From: Fonsecaea monophora
Taxonomy: Eukaryota > Ascomycota > Eurotiomycetes > Chaetothyriales > Herpotrichiellaceae
Assembly (NCBI RefSeq): GCF_001642475.1
Contig: NW_019173945.1
Coordinates: 124,001 to 188,000, forward strand
DNA length: 64,000 bases
Direction of reading: 5' to 3'
Positions 44,569-55,417 of the stretch are shown in pieces; position 1 is the stretch's first letter; every line of letters starts with the position of its first letter. Under the pieces are notes generated by a model. It was not told the DNA's origin. It worked only from the letters and a program-made list of their open reading frames with translations, and did no database searches. The position numbers and the translations under genes were made by a program.

Positions 44569-45355
44569 TCAAATATCGACTGCTGGTTTGATTGTTTCAC
44601 TCTTTCGTCTTTGATCATTCTATGACCAGAATCAATATGACTTGTCCGCCTTGTGTAGACTGTAGCGACTTACCTCGCATCCACCCTTGTATCCTCACTC
44701 TCGACCTTCAAAGCGGCCTTCGGGGTGACTGCATCAATGACAAAGTGATTGTCACAGTTTGGGCAATACTCGTCACTGGAACCATGAGCAACTGCCACTA
44801 ACGTCTCGTTCGGAATGAGAATCGCTTCGACCCACCTGTCCTCCCACTCTTTCGTATTTTTCCGGAAGGCCTTCTTGCATTTCTTACATATGAACGTCTA
44901 TTTGTGACCCACGTGTCAGTAACTGTCGCAGGAGGCATGATATAATGATCTCTAGGACAGAGTGACGAAATACCATATCAAAGCTCTGCAATAGGGGGTG
45001 ATCTTCCTGTTCAGCATGGCATTCCGCACAGTCGAACCATTTGCGACCTGAAGTTTCTTCGTCAGTGGCGTTTTTCCCAGAAGGATATATAGCACGCTTA
45101 CAGCAAGGCGAACGGATAGATACTTGGGCGTTCAAGACATGTTTACTTTCGTCAGGGGTTAGTCCATCATGGTTGACTGCTGGGCACTTGGATGGACATT
45201 TACCACATGTTGCAGAAAGCGGCACGAAAACCAGTAGACCGGGAGAAAGAGGATGCTCGCCCGAACAATCCCCTAACAATCCTCAAGATAGATGTACTTC
45301 ACTCGAAAAAGAGAACTTTTAGTCGCTGGTCGAAGACACTGGAAGAAAGTGGCAT
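44569..45355 (-). CDS. CHY zinc finger protein (HOT13-like)
   Basis: Six exons proposed: 45355-45340, 45272-45102, 45047-44974, 44897-44836, 44775-44674 and 44620-44569, 158 residues. The core is well supported: HVLNAQVSIRSPCC, KWFDCAECHAEQEDHPLLQS, TFICKKCKKAFRK and SDEYCPNCDNHFV, the multiple Cys/His zinc sites of CHY fingers. Yeast Hot13, of this family, works in the mitochondrial intermembrane space; other members are RING-linked. Removing the in-frame 60-nt intron 44835-44776 restores the compact C..C spacing, so it is probably spliced. The first 16-nt exon is inferred only from phase, because no in-frame ATG exists in exon 2, and is uncertain. It overlaps no neighbour and ends tail-to-tail with the proteasome gene. 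Confidence 0.75.
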
Positions 45356-45383
45356 CTTGTGAGTTGGAAAAGTCGCGTCGCGG

Positions 45384-45426
45384 GGCGAGTCATATATCAC
45401 TGCACGTGATCCACTTTTGACTCGCC
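45384..45426. promoter_or_regulatory. Inverted Gcn4/AP-1-like sites with central E-box
   Basis: GGCGAGTCA at 45384-45392 and its exact inverse TGACTCGCC at 45418-45426, with CACGTG at 45403-45408 between them. Each arm contains a TGACTC core (Gcn4/CpcA/AP-1-like). The site lies 29-71 bp upstream of the proposed start of the CHY gene. Part of it (GGCGAGTCATATATCA) recurs at 53346-53361. Confidence 0.5.
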
Positions 45427-45747
45427 ATATTCCTTCGAGCCACGTTCGCCACCTTCTCCTTTCACTTCAACTTCATCACCCTGATCCATATTCTTCTACG
45501 CAATGACCTGCGAAATGTATGTTGGTTCGTGATCCAATCTTTAACAATATCATCAATAGGTACTCTTGCCAGCAAAACATGGCGCAGTGTCTCTGCCTAA
45601 ATGTTCGAGATGTGCCCCTTTTAGACCGGCTGGAGACCAGTCGTGAGCCCAAGTGTGTGGTAGCCTTCCACGTCCTGCCCACCAAGCTGGACGTCTGTCG
45701 ACTGCACGTTCGCTTCGTCCTCGCATCCGTCTCAACCGACTACGATC
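45427..45747. other. Intergenic stretch between CHY and PhyH genes
   Basis: No well-supported gene. A short plus-strand frame can be spliced here but overlaps the PhyH 3' end and has no family match. Confidence 0.35.
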
Positions 45748-47137
45748 CTAAAACAAATCCCCTGACTTCTTTGGCCTCTCAGGATGCAACCACAACATGG
45801 GGTCCTTAAGATCCACCCAGCCCAAGAATGGCTTGGAAAGGCCATATCCGACAAGCTCCTGGAGAGGTTCTGGCAATTCACGGACCTTCTCTACCGGATT
45901 CACCAGGTACTGGTTCTCTTCTTGTCTCAGATATCCCCTCGTCATGAACGTGCTATACACAAGGCGCTCTTCACGCACGACCTCGCCGTTTTCGTTGGGC
46001 TGGTCTGTCTTGTTCGCGCTACCGCCGTGGAAACACCCACTCAGCACCATGAAACCGTCGCCGGGCTCAAGCTCTGCGTGGAACGTTTGTGACTCGCTTG
46101 CTGGCCCTAGAGCATAGTCCCAGAGGTGAGAGCCTGGGATAAAGCGTGTGGCTCCATTCCGCTTAGTAGTCTTCTTTCCTGCAATGAAGAAGCCGATTCC
46201 TGCATCGCGGCCAATTTCGTGCGTTGCGGCAGCTGGATGGTAGACATGATGGACTAACCAAAACGAAGATAAGTGTTAGCAAAGGTTGACGTGGAAAACA
46301 TCTTACGACATTGATCCAGGGCGGATCAAGCGTGGTTAAGGGGGAACTTACTTGCATCGTCGCGGTGCCTGGACATCATTGCGGTTTCTTCTCAGCAATC
46401 TTGTTACCTGTCAAAGTAAGGGGGCAAAACAACTTACAGCGCTTGGTCACGAGCCCCGGGGCCAATGCTGAAGACAATGGTATTGTTCAACTGGGGGCGA
46501 GACACAGAGGCCTCATTTTTGTCGCCAACCTGCTTTGGTCTCAGCGTCCGACTGACGAGATGAAAACGAATCCAACTCACCCAATTCCATTTCAAAGTGC
46601 TGGTCAACAACGCATCTGTCACGCCGAGCCAGAGCGGATTGGCGACAATGCGTTCGGCGAAGGTCCTTGACTTGCTCACCATACCAAACGCCCTGCGGGT
46701 TTCCTTGGGGAAGAAATCTCCTGTAGGGGGTTCGACGTTCAGCATCAGCACTGCTCGAGGTACCATCGGCATGTGTGCCAGCGATATATCCTCTCATTCC
46801 AGGCCGTTGCGCCGGGGCAATCCATGACAAGACGTTTCAGATGCAGAAACTCACCATCATCCCATGCCTTATCCTTTTCCAACCAGGGTCGAGTGTCCTT
46901 TTCAAGATTTGCCAATTCTTCACTGTTCAGCATGCCACGAATGACGACGCCGCCAGCCACTCGCAGGGCAGACACCAGCTCATCCACTGTACATGTTGAT
47001 GCGTTGAAAACCTTTACCTCGGGAAGTGGTGAAGAGGGGGATTTTAGGTCTTCCTTCCGGGTCGACTGAGGTGTGCTTGTCGGGGTTGAGAAAGACTTGG
47101 GGATCGGGAGAGGAACCTCGACTGCGGAGGGCGCCAT
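45748..47137 (-). CDS. Phytanoyl-CoA dioxygenase (PhyH) family protein
   Basis: Five exons: 47137-46855, 46720-46581, 46529-46438, 46368-46352 and 46253-45748, 345 residues, all phases consistent. The fourth exon is just 17 nt and carries the iron ligands: joined to its neighbours it reads ALHRDDAIHHVYHP (HxD). A later His in CFHGGSAN completes the 2-His-1-carboxylate facial triad of Fe(II)/2-oxoglutarate dioxygenases. Other family words are GDFFPKETRRAFG, TSTLKWNW, RFIPGSHLWDY and ELEPGDGFMVLSG. Fungal homologues include secondary-metabolite hydroxylases such as asqJ- or fumitremorgin-type enzymes as well as unassigned ones. Substrate is unknown; location cytosolic or peroxisomal, with no obvious PTS1 at the C-terminus (SGDLF). 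Confidence 0.9.
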
Positions 47138-47762
47138 TATGAAGGTATGTTGTTGGATCACACTACTGAGTGCTCAGGGACTTGTGAACAGGATAAAGTC
47201 TACATATAACCATCGATGGAAGACTGCCTCAAAACACAAGAGCCACGTCAGCCCAACGGGCAAATGGTGTCACGCAACAATTGTTCGCCGAGCCCAGCCT
47301 CGGATTCGAATCTTGCCTACCAATCCCGTCCAACCGCACACGTAAGGTCTCGAAAGTCACCCATCGCATCGTATTCGCCTGGTATCACAGTTTCTGTCGG
47401 CAGGCCGATTTGGTCGCTGTTTTCGTTGTGGCCCGATTGGGAAAGAGAGTGCTTATCAGCGTTCAAGTCAGTGTGGGGGGCTGCGAAACAGTAAGTTTGG
47501 AGAACCAACGCCTTGTCGTTCGTTGTGCTCAAAAGGGAAAGAGAGTCAGCTAACCTGACAAGCTTGATTTACCCAATTCCAAGCATACTTGGCTGGACTC
47601 TGATTTGGACCTAGTGACGGTTTGGTGGTTAGGACGCTTGTTCTATCGACAGGAAAGACAATAGGTGCTTGAGATACGAGATGTTGTATTGCACCCTCTG
47701 AGAAGAAGGCATTGCTGACTGCTTCTGTCTAGACAGGATTGTATACCAAGCGGCTACAGAAT
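47138..47762. other. Intergenic stretch between PhyH and amidase genes
   Basis: 625 bp with no supported gene; the promoter of the PhyH gene should lie in its left part. Confidence 0.4.
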
Positions 47763-49620
47763 CTATTTCCTCCCCATAGCTTTCTCTACCGCCTCAAGCG
47801 CTGCGATGACCTTTTCATCCATGTTCCTTCTTCCGACAATGCAACAGCTTACAGGTGCCCCAACCCATTTCTCTGGCTCATATAAATTGTGGTTGTACTT
47901 GTCTTGCTCGTTCATCGGGACGTAATCTTCCTCCTTCTTGTCCTTGTCCACATCCACAAACGTCACAGGAAAGATAGCCGCCGGGTAGTCCAGCAAGTTC
48001 CACTGACTGGTGTACGGCCAATATCTTGCCGTTTCATGCAACGGCGCAGCACCAGGTGTTGCAGGACAAATGATGACATCGACTTCTTGTCCCGAGTCGG
48101 CGGTTTTGCTCCAGTGAGCGGCATACTCGTCGCGGTACTTGTCCCTTTCGACGCACAGCTCCCAGTATTCGGCCATGGTGAGACTCTTGACGTTGGGCTG
48201 CTCCTCGGTGATGAACTTGGTCAGCGGAAGGATGGGCTCGTCGATCTCTTTCAACGGCGCCAGAATTTGTTCGCCGCCATCGGGAAAATACAGCGCCGAT
48301 ACGATATCCCAGGCCTTGTCGTGCTTATAGGGTTCCCAATCCACGACTTCCATCCCTGCAGCTTTGCATGCATCGGCAACCATTTTCAGCGCCCGAATCA
48401 TGGGAGGGTGGGGCTTGACTACCCCGTCAGACCATTCAATGGCAACCTTGAGAGGCCGGGTCAGCTTTTCCGGGGTCCATTTCTTCACCGTCAGAGACGG
48501 ATCATATCGCCACGGCTCATTGTCTAAAATGACTTTCATGAACAAGTTGATCGTTTCCCGGCTCTGGGTTAGTGGACCAAAGGTCGCGAGGACGGAGTCT
48601 TTTCCGTTCATCACATGCTTCATTCCTTTTAATGGGATGCGCTTCGAGGTTGGCTTGAAACCATATACTCCGCAATTGCTGGCTGGAGCCCTCACGCTGC
48701 CCCCAATATCTCCACCAAGTCCCTGTCGAATGTTTAGCAGAAGGTCCCATCTTGTCAAGGTCTGGGCTCAGCTGTGGATGTGTCCATCAAGGACAGATAC
48801 AGGCCCTTTTGAAGGAAACAAGAGCCAAGCAGAGAATTCGACTTACCCAAACGCTGCCGCGGAACGCCACAAGGGCACCTTCTCCGCCGCTGCTACCACC
48901 CGATGTCAAGTTCCGGTTCCAGGGATTGACAGTCCTTCCATAAACGTTGTTGTCGCATTCAAGAGACATCAAAGTCTGAGGCCCGGTGGTACGGACGTAA
49001 TAGACGCAACCAGCATCGTACAAGTAATCGTTCAGCGGATTTCGGTCACTCGGCTGGCCAATCCAAGCCACGTAGGAGGCGTGGTTGGTCTTGCCATTCA
49101 TCCCATGGTGTTCTTTGACCTATAACCACAGATGAGCTTATCCCTAGTCGATATCGTCCTGGGAGTTTCCACTTACCGAGATGGGCAGCCCATGAAGGGG
49201 TCCGATGGGCTCGGGGAGGGAATCAAGATACTTGGCCCTCTCAATGGCCTCGTCCCACATCAACTCAGTCACGCAGTTCACCTGTAACAGGGATCATCAC
49301 TCAGCGTCGATGGGCCGGCAAGCTTCAGGTCGAGAAGCATCACATACCGCATACTGGGCCAGAGCAGCCCTCCTCAAGAACGCCCGGGTGAGCTCCTCGG
49401 ACGTGAGCTTCTTGCTGCGCAGCATCTCGAGGAGTTCAATCGCGTCATAGTTCTGGGTAAGTTCATACTCACGCGGCGTTAGATACTCCTTTGGCAAGTC
49501 CTGAGACGACAGCGGGAGGGGATCTGGGAGAGGCCCGAGCGGAGGCTCAACTTTGCTCAGAGTCTCGTCTCGATAGTCGCGAGCGCTTTTCGCTTTCTCA
49601 ACCCACGGTTTCGAAATCAT
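47763..49620 (-). CDS. Amidase signature family protein
   Basis: Four exons: 49620-49348, 49281-49177, 49119-48847 and 48722-47763, 536 residues, each exon a multiple of three. The Ser-cisSer-Lys triad is visible: Lys in ISVKEHHGMNGK (created by the exon 2/3 junction), then NLTSGGSSGGEGALVA and GGDIGGSVRAPASNCGVYGF, giving the two serines. The family hydrolyses amide bonds (acetamidase, fatty acid amide hydrolase, indole acetamide hydrolase). The active site is complete; substrate is not deducible. The N-terminal helix-rich start (ALPREYELTQN-like LTPREYELTQNYDAIELLEM) is typical of fungal acetamidase-like enzymes. No signal peptide. Confidence 0.9.
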
Positions 49621-50671
49621 CGTTGCCAGAAGAGCAGGAACAAGGAGATTGTTTTTACAACGGTTCAGGGATCACGATATTCTGGTCGGCGAGAGGGAAC
49701 TGACTCGACCTGGCCCTCCCTTTTTATCAACGAAGGAAAGAGGGTTTTCACCACCTTGTCTGGGCGTCTGCCTTATTTCTCGTCAACGAAACATCTTTCA
49801 TCTGAAGCTGGCCCCTCTTCTCGTGCGAGGCGGAATGCTGAGATAACATCTCCTCAGTCTGCACTCACTGAGACCGAGATAGACCAAGCCAGCGGAGTAT
49901 CGCGACCGGGATAAATCCGACCCGGTATCTGCAACCTTGTCCCGACACATGGCCACAGTTGACTCCAAGATGGAGATCAAACGCATCCCCAAACTTCCAC
50001 AGACAGCAACGTGTTTGCTCTTCCCCGACTGTCGATCGAAGTCTGCGGCCAGGTTAGGAAAGAGAGATGATGGTTGATCCCTCAATACCTGGTTGTGCTC
50101 GTTATCCCTGGAGTGGACCCGATGCCGGTGCTATTGGCTCACCTTTATCATATACAACCTCCAAGACCCCTGACACCCTTGGCCAACCCTTGGCTATCAT
50201 TGGCACTACTGCTGGGTGGACTCCCTCGTACAACGTCGATCTCCCGACGTACCACACTCTGTCAAATCATACTGGCCGTGACTGGCCTACATTATGAGAG
50301 CGAATCACGCATATCAGCGGCATGACCGAGGGGACTAGATTACGGCCTAAGCACGAAAGAAGACGATAAGACGAGACATCCAGGGTGCCAATACCCAGCA
50401 TTGGCCGCCACCAAGATAATCAACTTTGATATCCTTGCCTTCATAGCCTTTCCGGCAACAGGTGCACCAAAAATGATGGCTGAGGCACGACTGGCACTTT
50501 TGCCCGAGAATGACAGAGATATAAGGACGGCGACCGCTGCTCCCTTTCCCGCTCCGGTGCTGCCTGACTTTGAACTTTTGCAAGCTCACACAAGAGTCCC
50601 CAATAATTTGATCCTCTGCAGAACCGACACGCATCGAGTCGTGACTGGGCTCCTATTTCGACTAGCACACC
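49621..50671. promoter_or_regulatory. Divergent intergenic region
   Basis: 1.05 kb between the amidase (minus) and the UNC-93-like transporter (plus). No gene was supported and no strong motif noted. Confidence 0.4.
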
Positions 50672-52507
50672 ATGAAGTTCATAGAGCCTTCCCTAGGGAA
50701 AGGCGTCTTTCGCCTGAACCGACCGATCAACCAGAACTTCGTGGTCGGCGCCATCCTCTTCTGTCTCCCAGGTATCTACCTGGCACTGACCGGTCTCGGT
50801 GCCGGTGGCGGACGTCCTTCGTCTCAAACAGTGGCCTCGACCACCAATGCCGTGCTCTATGGTCTGTTCTGCCTCTTCGGCTGGATCGGAGGTGCTATCC
50901 TCAACCTGATCGGCCCCAAATTGACCATGGCTTTCGGAGCCCTCGGCTACCCGCTGTACGTGGGTGGTCTGTGGTACTTTGACCGACAAGGTCACTCTTG
51001 GTTCCCGTACTTGGCTGGTGCTTTCCTCGGTGTCACCGCAGGCTGTCTCTGGACCGCAGCCGGGTTTGTCCAGTTTGCCTACGCCGAAGAAGACCAGAAG
51101 GCTCTGGTATGTTTTCTCTGGGTGCCAAAGACCCTATCTTGACCATCGGGACTGATTGGAGCCGCAGTTCATCACCTGGCAATGGGTCTTTACCTCCTTT
51201 GGTGGTACCGTCGGCAGTCTTATCGCCTTTGGGGTCAACTTCCAGCAGACCGAGTCCACTGGTGTATCGAATGCCGTGTACACTGTCTTGTGAGTCCTCA
51301 CCGTTTTGTTCCCGAGAGTTTCTGTTCTTACCTATCGTTTCAGCATCGTCATCATGTGCTTGGCCATCGGGATCGCACTGGTCTTCATCATCTCGCCGAG
51401 GAAGGTCGTACGTGACGATGGTACCCACATCGCCATCTTCAAGCAGCCGCGCGTCATGGACGAGATCAAGGGTCTCATCATGTGGTTCACCGACTTGAAG
51501 ATCCTCGCCCTGATCCCCGGCATCTTTGTCGCCGAGATGAACCTGGTGAGTTTTGCTCCTCTTGCCTTCGTCTTGCCTCGCTCCCATTTGCTGCTGGCGC
51601 AAAATATCAGTGGAGAAGGCATTTGTCGCTGACATGGAGAAACCTAAAGGCCCTCCTCTCCAGCATTAACGGATACTACTTCAACCTGCGGACGCGGTCG
51701 CTCAACAATGTCATGTTTCAGTTCATCATGATGCCGTGCCCGCTCCTGCTTGCGTGGATCATGGACACGAAATATATCAAGTCACGCCGGACTCGAGGCA
51801 TGATCGGCGCTGTCATCATGGGCACCATCTGTCTGGCCACCAATGCCGGTTTGGCCGCGTGGATCACGCGTAACGACGTCAACCGACAGAAAAACACCCC
51901 TCCAGGAATCGACTGGACCGACAGCGGCTTCGGTGCCGGATTCGTTCTGTATTTGCTCTCTGGTACGTTCTCCTCCATACCCACCAATAGATGGGATCAA
52001 TCTCATGACAACTTCCCCCCTTTTCCACCTTTCATTCCTCTTGTACCCAGACCTTGCCTTGAAGACTGACGCCCAACAGGAATCATCTACGCCACCTACC
52101 AAATCGTGGTGCAGTGGACGCTCGGCGCCCTGACCAACGACCCGGTCGAATGCTCGCGGCTGGCGGGGCTGTTCAAAGGCACGACGTCGCTAGGCATGTG
52201 CATCTCGTTTGTGCTCGACTCGAAGAACGTGTCGTACATCGACCAGCTGATCGTGCAGTTCACGCTGTACGCGGTCGGGCTGGTGTTCCTGCTGAGCATC
52301 ATCTGGTTCTGCGTCAAGGACACCAACTACTTCCTCGAGGAGAACGTCATTGTGCCGCACCGGTGGGAGGAGCGCGCGCGCATCGAGGGCCTCGTCGCCG
52401 AGGAGCAGATCGAGAAGGAGCACCAGAAGGAGCTGATCGCTCAGCGAGGCATTGCCGTCGACGCCAAGAACATTGGCGAGATCATCGAGAAGGGCATTAC
52501 CCCGTAG
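50672..52507 (+). CDS. UNC-93-like MFS transporter
   Basis: Five exons: 50672-51106, 51168-51289, 51344-51545, 51650-51962 and 52080-52507, 499 residues, phases consistent. The hydrophobic profile gives about 11-12 helices: NFVVGAILFCLPGIYLALTG at residues 22-41, GLFCLFGWIGGAILNLIGPK, FITWQWVFTSFGGTVGSLIA and others. The Gly-rich first helix and the GxxxN/GGGRPSS loop fit the UNC-93/DUF895 group of fungal MFS proteins. The C-terminus is long, charged and cytosolic (EERARIEGLVAEEQIEKEHQ). Substrates of this group are unknown in fungi. It could export or import metabolites linked to neighbouring genes, but nothing in the sequence shows it. Confidence 0.85.
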
Positions 52508-52935
52508 ATCAGTCAGAGAAGTCAGTTGGGTTTGGTGTTTGTGTCGTGGAGAAAGCTCCAGTAGCTGGGCTAGCAGGCTGGCCGGGTGAAGTAGGAACGG
52601 AGGCTTAGAAGGAATTAGATAGATATTTTTTGTCCTTTTTTAGAATTGGCAAAGTTCACCACCACTCGTGGCACGCACGCGCGCGCACGCCGATGGGGAT
52701 TCCTTCCTCGATCGACAATCCCCTTCCCATCAAGATACACTGCCGAGAAGTTAAAGTGCCCCATGGTCCGTGGATGGGGATGGGATGGATGGATGGAACA
52801 AGAGTTGTGTTACCTACCCGCACGTGGGCCAAGGTCTAGCGTTGCATGCAGTGGCCAAAACTCCACATCACCTCCTCCACCTAGGTATATAAAGCAAACT
52901 GTCCTTTTGCTCGTTTCTCACTTCAGACAAAGTGT

Positions 52936-52963
52936 CATTGCCCTCTGGGCCCAGAGGGCAATG
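52936..52963. repeat. Perfect 28-bp palindrome
   Basis: Left arm 52936-52949 (CATTGCCCTCTGGG) is followed without spacer by its exact reverse complement at 52950-52963. It can form a hairpin in either strand or bind a dimeric protein. It lies about 45 bp downstream of TATATAAA, so it would be in the 5' leader of any transcript initiated there. Confidence 0.9.
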
Positions 52964-53345
52964 GCTTCTCTTGACTTGAATCTCGTGTTCCTGGGACACC
53001 ACAAGGATGACCGGACACGATCCAATCTGCGTGGGGTTATCTGCAGTGCCTATGGTCGATGCTACTAACATAATGGACGTTTCGCTTCTCAGCGCCGCTG
53101 GAAGACTTGACGAAAGCTTCGCGATGTGATCGCGCAGCCGGTCATGAAACGCGTCTCTCGTCTCTGTGAGAGGCTCAGGTGAGAGAAAATGTCAGGCCAG
53201 CACCAGCGAGGAATAAAAGACCTCTGTTGACGAGGGCGTCGAGGCCGTCGTTGCGTCCAATCAGGCTCTATGGATCTTCACATGATAAAAAATGAAAAGA
53301 AGGAAGTGAGTGCATGTGAATATCAGGGTGGAAATTGGAAGCTGA

Positions 53346-53361
53346 GGCGAGTCATATATCA
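53346..53361. promoter_or_regulatory. Shared promoter word GGCGAGTCATATATCA
   Basis: Exact 16-nt match to 45384-45399 in the CHY gene promoter. It contains an AP-1/Gcn4-like core (GAGTCA on this strand). Confidence 0.4.
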
Positions 53362-53677
53362 GTCACATGACACGGCTCATGAATCGATATCTCAACCGAC
53401 CGTCTGATTGGCCCCCGTTGCCTGATAGGGGGTTTCTGGCCTGGATCTTAATCTCTGGGTGCGGGGCTGTCCCTTATCAACGCCCTCCGGACTTTCGTAT
53501 CAACCACTCACTCCGCACTAATTACCTACCCAACTACGCCTACCGCCGTAGATACCCTTTACGACTCCATTACTTTCTTTCTACTCCCTCCTGCCTCCCT
53601 CGCTCCTCGTCACAACCCTCTTCCGCCCAAAGACCTTTGAAACTTGTGTTTTGTTTTTTTAACCAGGAAATAAAATC

Positions 53678-55417
53678 ATGTCAGTCACCACTTGCTCGAC
53701 CACGGCGACGCGCTTGAATAATTTGACGGGGAAGAGAACCAACTCGTTGGGTTGGGCCAAGTCCGACTGCCACACGTGCTCCTCGCTCGGCCGTTCCTGT
53801 GACCGGCGACGGCCTCGCTGCAGCGCCTGTCTCGCCGACGGCGTCATCTGCGCCGGCTACGTGCAGCAACTCAATTGGGAAAGAGGCACGTTGAAGGTTG
53901 GCAAACGGCGGCCCAAGGAACATCCACTCGAGAGTGGTGCTGCCAGAGAGGCTCAAGCGGAGAAGTCGTCAGCGCCACTACCTCGGCCCTCGACCTACAC
54001 CTTTGTCGATCAGTCCCTCACACAAACACGCACACGGCGGAGGTCGAGGAACAACTCGAGATCGAGCGAGATCAGCATTCCAACCTCGACGGCCTTTTCC
54101 CAGGGCCCCGAGTCTGTGTCGTCGTCGGCGTCTCCGTCTTCGACATGGTCGGTCCTGAGCGGCGCGAACACGCCTCCTGTGGTTGACACTAGCCATCAGC
54201 TCGACCTCGTTCTCTTCCCCCAAGTGAACTGCCACCCGGGTGGGATCGAATATGCCTTGTCATTTTTCCATTCCTGCTTCGCCAACACCACGCTGACATT
54301 CCCGGTGAAAATTAACCCCTGGCGAGCTTGCTTACCCTCAATCCACGACGAATTTCCTTCGGTGCGCTACGCCGCAGCGGCGCTTGCAAAACGTCAACAA
54401 GCCCACTTCGACCGAAAGCCCGAGAGTGCCACGATCTTGCGCCTCAAGTCTCAGGCCTTGTCCATCTTCGCGTCGCACCTCAATGATCTTTCGTTCGAGT
54501 GCGGTCTCAGTACGGTGCTTCTCCTCATCGGCCTCGATTACGCCGAGACGGGAATTGCCAATTGGAACATCCACCTGCGCGGCGCGTACCGGATTCTCGA
54601 GTCTCACGGCGGCATTCGACTGGCCGAATCACGACCAAACCTTCGGAGTCAAATTGCCATGTTGATTTGGTACGACGTCAACGCCGCCTTGATCTCGCGG
54701 CGTGGTCCTACTTTTCCCAGGACTTATATCGAGGCACTCATGGCATGGCAGGACGACGACGAATGGAGCATACTGGGTCTCAACGGTCTTCCCGACGGCA
54801 TGTTTCTGGACATGTACGGCCTTGCCGTCGCCGCTGCAGATCTTGACTCTGCAGACCCATACGCACTTGAAGCTATCCGCAGGAACATCCTGGGGAGCGA
54901 AGTCAGTGCGAAGCAGGGGAAATACCAGGCTCTGATGTCGGAAATCTGGAGGTTGGGCCTTTTGTTATACATTGCTCGTGTGTTTGAGCCATTTCGGATC
55001 TACAATTTGGCAGTAGCAGACTATTGGGACGAAGTTGACCTGTTCACGAGCCATGAAAGCGGCCCCCAGGGGGACTTTGAACCGCGTACCGTGGCCATTC
55101 AGATCCTCACCATGGTCGCCGAGATTCCGGCGGACAGCAGCTTTCAGAAACAGTGCCTGATGCCCATTGTCCTGGCCGGTTGCGAAATGTCAAGTGCAGA
55201 GTGGGCTTTGAGAAAAGTGGCCATCGAGTACTCTGAGCGGTGGAAACAGAAGACGGGGATCTGGATTTTTGGGTCCGGGTTGGAGTTTATGAGGAGTGTT
55301 TGGGCAAAGAACGATGCGGTCGGCGCTTGCAAATTCGACGACGAAGGCGACAGGGAATGGGTGCCTTGGACAGAGGTCTACCCGTCCAGTGCTGAATATG
55401 GCTTTCTGTTTGGGTGA
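53678..55417 (+). CDS. Zn2Cys6 transcription factor, Fungal_trans_2 type
   Basis: Intact single-exon 579-residue ORF. The zinc cluster near residues 31-58 is C-x2-C-x6-C-x6-C-x2-C-x6-C (DCHTCSSLGRSC, CSACLADGVIC), followed by a basic linker and a Ser-rich stretch to about residue 165. The rest fits the Fungal_trans_2 domain: ALSFFHSCFANTT, VRYAAAALAKRQ, HLRGAYRILESHGG. It is the nearest regulator to the PKS, 3.4 kb away, but known DHN-melanin regulators (Cmr1/Pig1 type) combine C2H2 and Zn2Cys6 motifs, and I see no C2H2 finger here. So a link to the PKS is only positional. The ATG at 53678 is preceded by an A-rich context. Confidence 0.85.
   Translation: MSVTTCSTTATRLNNLTGKRTNSLGWAKSDCHTCSSLGRSCDRRRPRCSACLADGVICAGYVQQLNWERGTLKVGKRRPKEHPLESGAAREAQAEKSSAPLPRPSTYTFVDQSLTQTRTRRRSRNNSRSSEISIPTSTAFSQGPESVSSSASPSSTWSVLSGANTPPVVDTSHQLDLVLFPQVNCHPGGIEYALSFFHSCFANTTLTFPVKINPWRACLPSIHDEFPSVRYAAAALAKRQQAHFDRKPESATILRLKSQALSIFASHLNDLSFECGLSTVLLLIGLDYAETGIANWNIHLRGAYRILESHGGIRLAESRPNLRSQIAMLIWYDVNAALISRRGPTFPRTYIEALMAWQDDDEWSILGLNGLPDGMFLDMYGLAVAAADLDSADPYALEAIRRNILGSEVSAKQGKYQALMSEIWRLGLLLYIARVFEPFRIYNLAVADYWDEVDLFTSHESGPQGDFEPRTVAIQILTMVAEIPADSSFQKQCLMPIVLAGCEMSSAEWALRKVAIEYSERWKQKTGIWIFGSGLEFMRSVWAKNDAVGACKFDDEGDREWVPWTEVYPSSAEYGFLFG

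Larger units (their letters stand above)
52508..53677. other. Intergenic stretch with palindrome and TATA box
   Basis: 1.17 kb between two plus-strand genes. It holds TATATAAA at 52886-52893, a perfect 28-bp palindrome (52936-52963) and, 317 bp upstream of the next gene, GGCGAGTCATATATCA (53346-53361). A 35-codon frame starts at 52961 and has no family match. Confidence 0.5.

Noticed and set aside
45503..45809. Small plus-strand gene formed by splicing a 44-nt intron (MTCEM..., about 92 codons)
   Set aside because: Splice sites and frame are possible, but it overlaps the PhyH 3' end and matches no family I know.
47245..47325. tRNA-like stretch with GGATTCGAATC and GGCAA/TTGCC ends
   Set aside because: Too short, no A box and no anticodon arm.
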